Part shown: piece by piece, positions 1-7,592 of the stretch
Numbering within the stretch: the stretch's first letter is position 1
How the letters are laid out: each line of letters begins with the position of its first letter
Origin: Bythopirellula goksoeyrii
GTDB lineage: Bacteria > Planctomycetota > Planctomycetia > Pirellulales > Lacipirellulaceae
Assembly (NCBI RefSeq): GCF_008065115.1
Contig: NZ_CP042913.1
Location: 3,507,658-3,571,657 of the forward strand
Direction of reading: 5' to 3'
Length of the DNA stretch: 64,000 nt
Program-made: the position numbers and the translations under genes
Notes under the pieces: generated by a model
Told to the model about the DNA's origin: nothing
The model's input: the letters and a program-made list of their open reading frames with translations, nothing else
The model's database searches: none

Positions 1-2342
1 TTATCGAAATCGTGAAAGTTGGCTCCCCAGGAGAACGTGTTGTTGATCGTTGTTCGGCTGAAGCTGAGACTGCCTGTGTCGACGAGGTTGTTGATCCAAA
101 TCGGATGTGCATCGGGCAGCAACGTCGAGAAATAATCAAAGTCGCCATCGTTGTCGATGTCGGCGACTGTGACCCCCATATCGCTCCCCTCCGAGCCGCC
201 GAAGTTGATGTCGTAGGACACCATGACAAAGCCAAGCCAATCGCCGGCGGCATTGACGCCCCGATTGAGGTAGAGCATGTCGCGAGTTGGAGATGTGGCG
301 GCGCCACCCATCGTGGCTACGATCAAATCCTGCCAACCGTCGTTGTTAAAATCGGCGAACTGCAATGCGTTGTGACCGCTGAATTCAGCGGGAACGCTGG
401 GGTTGTTGTAGGATCCGTCCTCATATTCCCAGCCGCCGACCTGCTGCCAGGCGTCAGGATTTACAAATTGAAACCCATCTACCATGCCTGAGCCGCCAGT
501 AAAGCGGAACGCATCTACCATGCCGGACCTTGCAGATCCCGAGCCTCCCGTGGTGTCGAGCATTTCGGCAACAATGGTTAAATTGTCACCTGCCGAAACA
601 CCTGAAAGGGTTAATGTGTAGGTGTTGAAATCGAAGTCGGGAGCGACCGTCAGCAGGTTACCAGTAGTAGCCGATCCGCCGGTGCCATCGGACGTGACCG
701 TTACCTGAAACCCGCCGGCCACTCTCGCTAAATTCTGCTCGACTCTGGCGTCGAATTCCAGCGTGTAGTCTCCATCCTGTGCGGCGACGACAACCTGCGA
801 GACACTCGCATCGATCGGATTGGCAGCGTTGCCGGCAAATCCACGGAACCAAACGCCTTTTGTGCCGGAGCTGGAGACCCAAGGTGCCTCCCAAAAAAGT
901 GCCGTGTTGTTTGGCGCGTTGATCGTCCAGGCGCTATTGCTTACCTGGCTGTCGGGAGTGGCATTCTCAAAGCTACCATCACTGACGGCCGCCGGTTGAG
1001 TCGATCCGTCGGCGTCCAGCATTTCGGCGACGATCGTCAAATTGTCCCCTGCTGTGACGCCAGTTAAAGTCAGTGAGTATGTGTTAAATTTGAAATCAGG
1101 AGCGAGCGTCAACAGGTTGCCGGTGGTAGCGGATCCGCCAGTGCCATCCGAGGTAACCGTTACTCGAAAATCGCTGGCGACGTTGGCAAAGCTTTGCTCT
1201 ACTCTAGCGTCAAACTGTAGTGTGTAGTCGCCGTCCTCCGGAGCGACCACGACTTGAGACACGTTGGCATCGATGGGGTTTAATTGGTTACCTGCAAAAC
1301 CGCGAAACCAAACGCCCTTTTGGCCACTGCTGGCTGCAAATGTGCTACTCGAATCCCCCCAGAATAGTGCTGTGCCGCTGGGCCCGTTCAACGTCCAAGC
1401 ACTGTTGCTCGTCTGGCTGTTGTGAGTGGAATTTTCAAAGCTGCCGTCGCTAATGAGTGAAGCAGGTACGGACCCATCGGGGCTCATGGTGACGTCGGTG
1501 AACGTGCCATCGCCGTTGTTCAGATAGAGCGTGTCCCGTTCGCCGAGTTTGCCGTCGTGCGATTCTGCCGGGTTTCCGTTAGTGCCGTCCCAACTGCCGA
1601 CGTAGATGTCGACCCAACCGTCGCGATTCACATCGGCCCACGCAGCCGAGATCGTATGGTTCAAGATGTGCGTGTCGAACAGGGGATTGGGATTGTGAAA
1701 CTCGGCTCTGGCCAAACCGTGTTGAATATCTCCCGCCGGGTCGGTGGGGGTCGGATCCGTCGAGGCTGTCACATCAATAAAACGCAGTGAGAGAGGATCG
1801 CCCACACCGGTGGGGTGATCTTCCATCCACATGTTTTTGAAGAGGATATTGTCGGCCCCATCGGGATCATGAGGACCGTTGCCAAAATTGGTGAGAAAGA
1901 TGTCCAAGTCGCCGTCGTTGTCGTAGTCGGCTGCGACCGAACCCGAGGAATCACCGGCGGTGTAGGACATTCCCCCGTCACCCGCGGCACGGACAAACGT
2001 GCGGCCGCCAACGCCGTCGTCGACGTTGATGTAAAGCCGGTTGCCGCGTATCGAGGGACCGATGAGGTATAGATCCGCGTACCCGTCGCGATTCAGATCA
2101 GTGAATGTCAACCCGCCGGCGTGGAACTCACTGTCACTGCCGCGCAGTCCGCCGAGCCCCAAAGCAACAGACGATTCGCCAAAAGCCGCTTGAACGGCTA
2201 GCGCGATCCGCGGCTCTAAGTGCTCGATGTGAAGTAGTTTTGTCGAATGCTGTCGAAAGTGAGTCGAACGTGACCCTAGAGATTTGGCACACTGCATGTG
2301 ATTACGAAGTACCTGCAGAAGTTCATTGGCCAATGATTGCAT
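1..2342 (-). CDS. LEPR-motif FG-GAP repeat surface protein (C-terminus off left edge)
   Basis: About 780 codons are visible; the stop codon lies outside the window. I chose the ATG at 2342 because AGGAAG lies four bases upstream and an in-frame stop precedes it at 2358-2360; an inner ATG at 2297 is possible. Near residues 35-50 the chain reads HIEHLEPRIALAVQAA, the LEPR-type motif known from the N-termini of very large planctomycete exported proteins. FG-GAP/VCBS calcium-loop motifs follow (DLNRDGYADLY, DYDNDGDLDIF, DVNRDGWVDIY, later DFNNDGWQDLI and DIDNDGDFDYF), suggesting a beta-propeller at the cell surface. Between the two propeller parts sit two near-identical modules of about 153-156 residues (roughly residues 300-600), each starting SDGSFEN and ending DNLTIVAEMLD; they look like carbohydrate-binding or jelly-roll domains, which is inference. 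There is no classical signal peptide, as is common for LEPR proteins. Confidence 0.85.
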   Translation of the reverse strand, partial: MQSLANELLQVLRNHMQCAKSLGSRSTHFRQHSTKLLHIEHLEPRIALAVQAAFGESSVALGLGGLRGSDSEFHAGGLTFTDLNRDGYADLYLIGPSIRGNRLYINVDDGVGGRTFVRAAGDGGMSYTAGDSSGSVAADYDNDGDLDIFLTNFGNGPHDPDGADNILFKNMWMEDHPTGVGDPLSLRFIDVTASTDPTPTDPAGDIQHGLARAEFHNPNPLFDTHILNHTISAAWADVNRDGWVDIYVGSWDGTNGNPAESHDGKLGERDTLYLNNGDGTFTDVTMSPDGSVPASLISDGSFENSTHNSQTSNSAWTLNGPSGTALFWGDSSSTFAASSGQKGVWFRGFAGNQLNPIDANVSQVVVAPEDGDYTLQFDARVEQSFANVASDFRVTVTSDGTGGSATTGNLLTLAPDFKFNTYSLTLTGVTAGDNLTIVAEMLDADGSTQPAAVSDGSFENATPDSQVSNSAWTINAPNNTALFWEAPWVSSSGTKGVWFRGFAGNAANPIDASVSQVVVAAQDGDYTLEFDARVEQNLARVAGGFQVTVTSDGTGGSATTGNLLTVAPDFDFNTYTLTLSGVSAGDNLTIVAEMLDTTGGSGSARSGMVDAFRFTGGSGMVDGFQFVNPDAWQQVGGWEYEDGSYNNPSVPAEFSGHNALQFADFNNDGWQDLIVATMGGAATSPTRDMLYLNRGVNAAGDWLGFVMVSYDINFGGSEGSDMGVTVADIDNDGDFDYFSTLLPDAHPIWINNLVDTGSLSFSRTTINNTFSWGANFHDFD
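520..1460 (-). repeat. Tandem duplication of a 153-156 residue module inside the FG-GAP gene
   Basis: Two in-frame copies share landmarks at a spacing of 459-468 bases: the codons for DGSFEN lie near 1434-1451 and 967-985, and those for DNLTIVAEMLD near 1020-1050 and 560-592. The copies differ by a three-codon indel after the FW motif and by scattered substitutions, so the duplication is not very recent. Confidence 0.8.
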
Positions 2343-2523
2343 TCGACTTCCTGATTGTCAGTAGAAATTGTGAATAGGTTACGCGATCAGAGCAGTTCAG
2401 CGGCAAAACTGATAGATCGCCAGTATGTAGTATGAAAGCGATTTCAGATAATAGCAACTCTCATTGGATTTTCTCTTCAGCGTGCATTTATTGACAAAGG
2501 GCGGGGTCAAATGGGTTAGAACT

Positions 2524-3322
2524 GCTCTGTCGAAAACCTCCTAGTGCCAGAGAATCATGATGTTGTGTGTGAGTACTCAAGGATTGATTTGTCTTGACTG
2601 CGACCAGTAGCTACGCGCTATGAGTGCAGAACCCATCGCTTTTATGATCATAATGTTGACTGCCTCGACTTGCCCAGCGGTCCGCTTGCTTGAGCGTGGG
2701 TCGAAAAAACGGATCGTCAGGCTCGGGGCCCCGTCCTGTCATTCCGCCCATCACCAATTGACTCTCGCGGTCACGAAACAGATTGGCCTTGGGGTAACAT
2801 TTGCAAGTAGTCTTTCGACAGCTTTTTTTGAAGTCTCGATCGCGGCGAAGAATAAAGGACGCGTTAATATGCCGGGTCTTGAATCCAATGCCATCGTCGG
2901 CGTCCAAGATGACGTTACGGCTCATTACTTGGCACTCGTTAGTCGCTAAGACGGTTTTGTCCAGAAGCCTCTGATAGCGTTGCGAAAACAGCAAGCGGGC
3001 TGCCGTCTATTCCAAGGTACTGAAAATATGAAATCTTTTTCAGCTCGATCCGCGCTGCCAGTTTGGGAATATCTTCCAGCAATGTCGAGAGCTTGCGGCA
3101 ATCTAGCCGCAGAAACTCTTTGAGCAAAAGATAAGCAAGCGATTGAGAATGTGTAAACTTCTTAGGACTGAATTGATAAGAGAATTTGCTCAATCGCTGC
3201 TTGGCAGGTTCGTAGGCAGCCTGGAGATTGCGTTTCAGTGATTTACTCGTCGTGCTCATGCCCCACACTATGGAGCACATTCACCAACAGCTTAGCTAGC
3301 AAGTACGAGTTTTCGACTGAGC
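2524..3322. mobile_element. Degenerate insertion sequence (IS4/IS5-like) with terminal inverted repeats
   Basis: The left end GCTCTGTCGAAAAC (2524-2537) and right end GTTTTCGACTGAGC (3309-3322) are inverted copies of each other with one mismatch in 14 bases. They enclose about 800 bp holding a broken minus-strand transposase. No clear target-site duplication is visible, which fits an old copy. A further end-like sequence (ATTTTCGATTGAGC, 3389-3402) lies just outside, and a lone end is found at 7120-7152. Confidence 0.65.
2611..3280 (-). pseudogene. Transposase remnant, frameshifted
   Basis: Two overlapping minus-strand reading frames together resemble one transposase. The first (3280 to 2939) carries the N-terminal part, with the pattern FSPKKFTHSQSLAYLLLKEF followed by LRLDCRKLSTLL, typical of IS4/IS5-type transposases that begin with a helical domain before the DDE core. 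The second (2994 to 2611) carries the core-like pattern SQLVMGGMTGRGPEPDDPFF, matching the region around the first catalytic aspartate in this family. The reading frame changes in the overlap 2939-2994 and the C-terminal catalytic part is missing or unrecognisable. The gene is therefore not functional. The family assignment is by pattern memory. Confidence 0.65.
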
Positions 3323-3465
3323 ACCTCCATCGCTTATTTTCGCCCAGGAACCTCACCCAAAACATCATTATCTTGATTTGCTACTAGAATTTTCGATTGA
3401 GCCGATTTGTCCCCTCCCCATTTCTTCTTCGCGCATCTCTAAGTGATGAATTCCGACGAGTTGGT

Positions 3466-3891
3466 TCAATACTTCGAAACAATCAAGTCTATTCCAGCCT
3501 GCATCGCAGCCCGCCACGAATCGGCTAGCTCAGGTGAGTATTCCGGATCGTGTGCTTCAATTGCTTCGCAGAGTGCATCGAGCCAATAATCGTATAATCG
3601 GGGCGGAATGTCGATGCCACGGTGGCTGTGACGTTCTGCCAGTCGCTCCAATTCCTGACGTGCATCCTCGGAACCGAGGTTATAGGTCAACATCGACAAC
3701 AACGACTCACGCAACATCAACTTCTGTCTAGTAAAGTCGGTGTGAAGAAATTTATCGGCTACTTCCGGTGACTTGGAAAGAAACTTCTTGTAAAACGTGC
3801 CAATGAAGTCATCGCTCGCGCGGCAACGGTGGTAACTGGCAGTTACGTCGTCAATGGCATTTGGCCTTGAACTTGGAGACTCATACATCAT
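3466..3891 (-). CDS. Globin-family protein
   Basis: A 141-residue single-domain globin, a haem protein that binds oxygen or nitric oxide in the cytoplasm. It shows the globin fold pattern: an N-terminal helix with FYKKFLSKSPEVADKF, a middle helix with LRESLLSMLTY, the likely proximal histidine in LAERHSHRGI, and a C-terminal stretch LYDYWLDALCEAIEAHDPEY. Length fits the family. AGAGGG lies eight bases before the ATG. It sits 12 bases downstream of the alcohol dehydrogenase gene on the same strand, so the two are probably co-transcribed; this suggests a role in oxygen, nitric oxide or redox stress, which is inference from context. Confidence 0.8.
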   Translation of the reverse strand: MMYESPSSRPNAIDDVTASYHRCRASDDFIGTFYKKFLSKSPEVADKFLHTDFTRQKLMLRESLLSMLTYNLGSEDARQELERLAERHSHRGIDIPPRLYDYWLDALCEAIEAHDPEYSPELADSWRAAMQAGIDLIVSKY

Positions 3892-3903
3892 TCGTGTTAC
3901 CCT

Positions 3904-4926
3904 CTAATTCACGGAAAGGACCTTGGCACCTCGAACTCGCCCAAACTTGAGGTCCAAAATCGCTTGGTTTGCATCTTCCAGTGTGTATGTCTGGGTTACT
4001 GGCCGGAGGCCGGCCTCTGCAGCGAGCGGGAGAAACTCGGAAATATCGTGTCGTGTGATGTTGGCTACCGACTTGAGCCCGCGTTCCATCCAGAGGTGTT
4101 GGTGATAGCTTAGATTCAACAATGCATCTTTGTCGTCTTCCTGTTTACGAATCGCGTTGATGACCAATCGACCTCCAGGGAGCAGATTCGCCAAAGATTC
4201 TACGACCGGCTTCCACGCGGGTGTCGTATCGATGATGGCGTGCAGGCTTTCGGGAGAACGATCGGCTGTATCGCCTGTCCATGCTGCCCCAAGCGAGATC
4301 GCCAAGTCGCGCTGGTCGGCGTCTCTTGCAAAAACATACACTGGCGATTCGGGATAAACATGCCGAACAAGCTGCAGCACCAGATGTGCGGATCCTCCAA
4401 ATCCAGTCAGTCCGAGTCGTTCGCCATTGACGATTTTGGTCAGCTTCAGAGCTCGGTAGCCGATCGCACCCGCGCACAACAGTGGAGCGGCTTGCTCATC
4501 GGTGAAGTCCGGGGGAATGGGGTATACATAATCCTCGGGCGCCGTCATGTAATCGGCGTAGCCACCGTTGACGTCACGACCAGTGGCGCAGAATCTTTCG
4601 CTCAAGTTTTCATCCTCGGCGCCGCTTGAAGAATGAATCCAGCCGACTCCAACACGATCGCCCAGGTTGAATTTTGTGGCAAGGCTGCCACGATTTGTGA
4701 TGCTGCCGACAACTTCGTGGCCCAGCACGATGGGAAACTGCGGTGGTGCAGTTCGTCCTTCGATCTCGTCAAGTTCTGTATGGCAGACGCCGCAGGTGGA
4801 AACTTTGATGAGTACTTCGTTTGGCCGTGCCTCTGGAATTGGAATCTCTGTGTATTCCAGGGGTGCCGCGTGGAACCCTAGAGGTGCGATTCTTCGCAGG
4901 ACCATGGCCCTCATTTTGTGGCTCAT
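3904..4926 (-). CDS. Zinc-dependent alcohol dehydrogenase family protein lacking structural zinc cysteines
   Basis: A 340-residue medium-chain dehydrogenase/reductase. The GroES-like N-terminal domain carries the catalytic zinc ligands: Cys in CGVCHTELDE, His-Glu in LGHEVVG, and Cys in LLCAGAIGYRAL. The Rossmann domain has the loop GLTGFGGSAHLVLQ. In close relatives a cluster of four cysteines follows GxxWxH and binds a structural zinc; here that stretch reads IHSSSGAEDENLSERFC and keeps only one cysteine, so the structural zinc is probably lost. The substrate is unknown; relatives act on aldehydes and alcohols with NAD(P)H. It leads a likely operon with the globin. A terminator-like hairpin at 5015-5048 separates it from the cytochrome gene upstream. 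Confidence 0.85.
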   Translation of the reverse strand: MSHKMRAMVLRRIAPLGFHAAPLEYTEIPIPEARPNEVLIKVSTCGVCHTELDEIEGRTAPPQFPIVLGHEVVGSITNRGSLATKFNLGDRVGVGWIHSSSGAEDENLSERFCATGRDVNGGYADYMTAPEDYVYPIPPDFTDEQAAPLLCAGAIGYRALKLTKIVNGERLGLTGFGGSAHLVLQLVRHVYPESPVYVFARDADQRDLAISLGAAWTGDTADRSPESLHAIIDTTPAWKPVVESLANLLPGGRLVINAIRKQEDDKDALLNLSYHQHLWMERGLKSVANITRHDISEFLPLAAEAGLRPVTQTYTLEDANQAILDLKFGRVRGAKVLSVN

Positions 4927-5249
4927 AGTATTACCACTCTAGAAATCAATTGATCTACTCTAGACTATCTCCCTACTATATCATTCGCCGACCAGCGAGC
5001 CACTAGTCGATTAACAAAAAAAGTCGACACCACTCGACTGGTGTCAACTTCTGGAGTTACTCCATTGACTGCCACGGACGGATTCGAGAAATACAACTCC
5101 TGGTCATTAAACACAAAGTCATGATCATGTCATGATAGTGACGATATATCTATCGCCTGTACAGTCCTTTAATCTCGTGAGCTTTTTATGTGCCCGATGA
5201 CAATAGCTATCTGTTGGTGGACAACAAAGCAAAAGTCCGCCAGGCCTTA
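4927..5249. other. Intergenic region upstream of the alcohol dehydrogenase
   Basis: No gene is visible. It holds the terminator hairpin (5015-5048), a ten-base palindrome ATCAATTGAT flanked by two ACTCTAGA-like repeats at about 4937-4965 that could be an operator for the dehydrogenase-globin pair, and a palindrome CATGATCATG (5120-5129) followed by TCATGAT. None matches a regulator site I can name with confidence. Confidence 0.4.
5015..5048 (-). terminator. Rho-independent terminator downstream of the cytochrome gene
   Basis: GTTGACACCA and TGGTGTCGAC (minus strand, 5048-5023) form a ten-base stem with one G-T pair and a six-base loop, followed directly by a run of seven T. It would end transcription of the USP-cytochrome genes upstream. 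Confidence 0.7.
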
Positions 5250-5714
5250 TTAATGTTGTTTCTGAGATTCTAATACAGGGCTAGATGTTTCACCCGGATG
5301 ATCTACATCTGTCTGACGTAAAGCATTGTGGCAGTGGACACAACTGAGAGTCATCTGCTGGAAACCTAGGGTAACACCCTCGATGTTTTCGCGTTTAGCT
5401 TGCTTTTCAATCTCTAGGACGGCGAATTGAAAGGACCGTAGTTGGGTAACATAGTCAGGTGTTCCTTTGCGAACAAATCCTTCGAACTCACTCAAGGTCC
5501 GCAATTGCTTGGCACTGTCGATGATGGACTTATAGTCCGCTTCTGTTAATGCTGCAAAGATCGCTTGCGCTTTTTGAAGTTTGACATCCATCCAGAAATT
5601 AAACGGGCGACTCTCTTCCATGGGAAACGGTTCCTCAATCGGTTCTCCCGCAACCTGCCCAAGACCAGGACTGGTAATACATGTAAGGGCTAAACACATC
5701 ATAAACCATCTCAT
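5250..5714 (-). CDS. Secreted cytochrome c-like protein with one CxxCH site
   Basis: A 154-residue protein with an N-terminal signal peptide (MRWFMMCLALTCITSPGLGQ) and one haem-binding motif CVHCH near residue 125. The rest is predicted helical (LQKAQAIFAALTEADYKSI and following), with the haem site close to the C-terminus, as in cytochrome c-556/c-prime-like four-helix proteins. It is probably a periplasmic electron carrier or small-ligand binder. AGGAG lies nine bases before the ATG. It follows the universal stress protein gene by 89 bases on the same strand, so the pair is likely one transcript. The exact subfamily is not certain. Confidence 0.7.
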   Translation of the reverse strand: MRWFMMCLALTCITSPGLGQVAGEPIEEPFPMEESRPFNFWMDVKLQKAQAIFAALTEADYKSIIDSAKQLRTLSEFEGFVRKGTPDYVTQLRSFQFAVLEIEKQAKRENIEGVTLGFQQMTLSCVHCHNALRQTDVDHPGETSSPVLESQKQH

Positions 5715-5803
5715 TGTTCGCTCTCCTTTCGAATTGCCCCAGGTTTTGTCGGTACTTCACCTTCAACGTCGCTTCTAGTTGGTCTACCGCATATCGAGGG
5801 AGA

Positions 5804-6292
5804 TCACTTCTCGTTGACAGCGCTCTCAGGAGTTGTACTCGAGGCCGATTGTACCGCCATGGGGTGTTTGACGGTCAACACTGGACAGGTCGCGTGGCGA
5901 ACAATGCCCTCGGCAACGCTGCCCATCAAGACCCGAGCCAAGCCTGTTCGGCCATGCGAACCCAGGACGATCAAGTCGACGTTTTCATTCTTCGCAAATG
6001 TAAGGATTTCTCTTTCGGGAGCGCCGATTAGGAATCGATGTTCGTACTGGACATCGGGAATCGTAGGGACAACTTGTTCGAGCATAGCCCGCGCCTCCTT
6101 CTCCTGTTGGTCTGTCGGTTCGACTGAAATGCCGTATCCTCCATAACCTGGAACGTATGTGGGGAATTCTTCATCGACGTGAACGATGTAAAGTCGGGCT
6201 CCCGATTCTGATGCCAGCAGCGACGCATAGCCGAGTGCTGCTTCGCTAAAACTAGAGTAGTCAGTCGGACACATGATAGACTTTAGTTTCAT
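5804..6292 (-). CDS. Universal stress protein (USP/UspA family)
   Basis: A 162-residue USP-fold protein. It begins MKLKSIMCPTDYSSFSEAAL and ends with the ATP-binding signature GSHGRTGLARVLMGSVAEGI followed by CPVLTVK, so it is likely an ATP-binding UspA-type protein. I chose the ATG at 6292 because AAAGGAG sits six bases upstream; the open frame runs further up to 6361 without a better site. It is divergent from a second USP gene at 6630 and upstream of the cytochrome gene. USP proteins of this type are commonly induced by low oxygen or growth arrest. Confidence 0.85.
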   Translation of the reverse strand: MKLKSIMCPTDYSSFSEAALGYASLLASESGARLYIVHVDEEFPTYVPGYGGYGISVEPTDQQEKEARAMLEQVVPTIPDVQYEHRFLIGAPEREILTFAKNENVDLIVLGSHGRTGLARVLMGSVAEGIVRHATCPVLTVKHPMAVQSASSTTPESAVNEK

Positions 6293-6629
6293 GGCTCGCT
6301 CCTTTGCGTAGATTCTGACCAGAATAGACATATTACGTCTGCGCGATGTTTCGCAACTCAAGTAAACGGCAACTGCTATGCCAGTTTTAGTCTGACACGG
6401 AGATTCGACAGCCAGCTAACACATAAGGTCCTATACCATCGCGAGCCGGAAACCTCCGATGTGCATGTGCTGACTTGAGCGCGCCAAAACGCACACCTGG
6501 ATTGTGAAGGAATGTCCATATGCCACGAGTCCGGTGCCGTCGACGCAACGAGGATTGGTACGCGTTTTGCGAGTTGATACCCCGAACTGTTTTTGTCGTA
6601 TCGCTCCACAACTGTCGCAGGAGTGAAAG
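6293..6629. promoter_or_regulatory. Divergent promoter region between two universal stress protein genes
   Basis: 337 bases separate the two USP starts and must carry both promoters. Short open frames here have no family features. I see no clear known operator. Confidence 0.4.
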
Positions 6630-7058
6630 GTGGCATCACTATTCAATCATCTATTGGTTCCACTAGACTTCACGCCGAAGAACGCGGCGGCACTTCGAGT
6701 GGCGCTCGATATGGCGAAACAAAATAATGCGCGAGTGACATTAATGCATGTCGTGGAAACGATCGATTATGCCGATGACGAGGAGATCGCCGCTTTCTAT
6801 GAGACGCTCAAAAAAAGAGCGCGGGCAAAGCTAGAATCATATGCCGAAAGTTTCCATGATGCGAAGCTGTCGGTGGCCGTCAAGATTGTCATGGGGAAAA
6901 CCTCCCGAGGCATTGTAAGCTACGCAATGCAAAAGGACATCGACTTGGTCATTCTCAGTTCACACAAGGTCAAGCTGGACGAAGCGCCTAAGGGATGGGC
7001 GACCTTGAGCTATCAAGTATCGATTCTCTGCCAATGCCCGGTATTGCTGGTCAAGTGA
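6630..7058 (+). CDS. Universal stress protein, divergent copy
   Basis: A 142-residue USP-domain protein beginning SLFNHLLVPLDFTPKNAAAL and ending CQCPVLLVK. It starts with GTG, seven bases after CAGGAG. Unlike the copy at 5804-6292, it lacks the Gly-rich ATP signature: the matching stretch reads SSHKVKLDEAPKGWATLSYQ. It therefore probably does not bind ATP in the UspA manner, a split also known between UspA-like and UspFG-like members. It shares an upstream region with the minus-strand USP, suggesting shared control. Confidence 0.8.
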   Translation: MASLFNHLLVPLDFTPKNAAALRVALDMAKQNNARVTLMHVVETIDYADDEEIAAFYETLKKRARAKLESYAESFHDAKLSVAVKIVMGKTSRGIVSYAMQKDIDLVILSSHKVKLDEAPKGWATLSYQVSILCQCPVLLVK

Positions 7059-7119
7059 TCGATGCGGAGGAATCCATCCGCAGAGAAGTTAGGGTCAAAA
7101 CGGCTATGTAAACAACTTT

Positions 7120-7152
7120 GCTTAGCTAGTAAGGATGGGTTTTCGACAGAGC
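7120..7152 (+). repeat. Lone insertion-sequence end
   Basis: These 33 bases match 3290-3322, the right end of the decayed insertion sequence, at 28 positions, including GTTTTCGAC-A/T-GAGC at the outer tip. No transposase lies nearby, so it is a solo end left by deletion or a non-autonomous relic. Confidence 0.6.
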
Positions 7153-7179
7153 AGACCTGTTTCGGAAAGAGTGAATAGT

Positions 7180-7329
7180 ATGACCAATGAAATGGAAGGA
7201 GTCCTGACCAACCTAACCGCAATTGTGGTTCTTTTGACCTGCATGATTGATGCACGGATTTCAGTTGGTCTGGCTGTTGTCTTTTTATTCGGATCAGGCA
7301 TCTATAAAATGACGCGCAAGCAAGTCTAG
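7180..7329 (+). CDS. Small membrane protein, unknown
   Basis: A 49-residue frame starting MTNEMEGVLTNLTAIVVLLT, with two hydrophobic segments (about residues 10-20 and 26-41) and a basic tail KMTRKQV. GGAAAGAG lies about eight bases upstream. It begins just after the lone insertion-sequence end. No family is recognised; it could be a chance frame. Confidence 0.4.
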   Translation: MTNEMEGVLTNLTAIVVLLTCMIDARISVGLAVVFLFGSGIYKMTRKQV

Positions 7330-7592
7330 CCAGCGATCTGGACGACGGTTACGACGACGAATATGGTAGCCTCCTTCCCGGTATATTTCGACGGACATGC
7401 GCCGACCCTTAACTCCGACATCGAGGAAGGCGTTCTAGAATCGCTTGCAACGATCGCAGGGGGCGAACTCATGCTTGAGGGATTTTAGAAATCCGTTAGG
7501 AAAGAATACGAGGGGAAACACAGGCGTCCTACCGCGGCTCGCTTCCATGCAAGCGCAGCGAAGGAAAAGGGTAACGTGGCCATGGATTCGAG

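Noticed and set aside
12-2377. Several plus-strand open frames opposite the FG-GAP gene
   Set aside because: The minus strand has one continuous frame with repeated calcium-loop motifs; the plus frames are its shadows and carry no domain.
4937-4965. ATCAATTGAT considered as an FNR site
   Set aside because: FNR sites read TTGAT-N4-ATCAA; here the half-sites are reversed and fused, so only a generic palindrome is claimed.
7363-7488. 41-codon open frame between the small membrane protein and the permease gene
   Set aside because: No ribosome-binding site, no recognisable motif, and length within chance.
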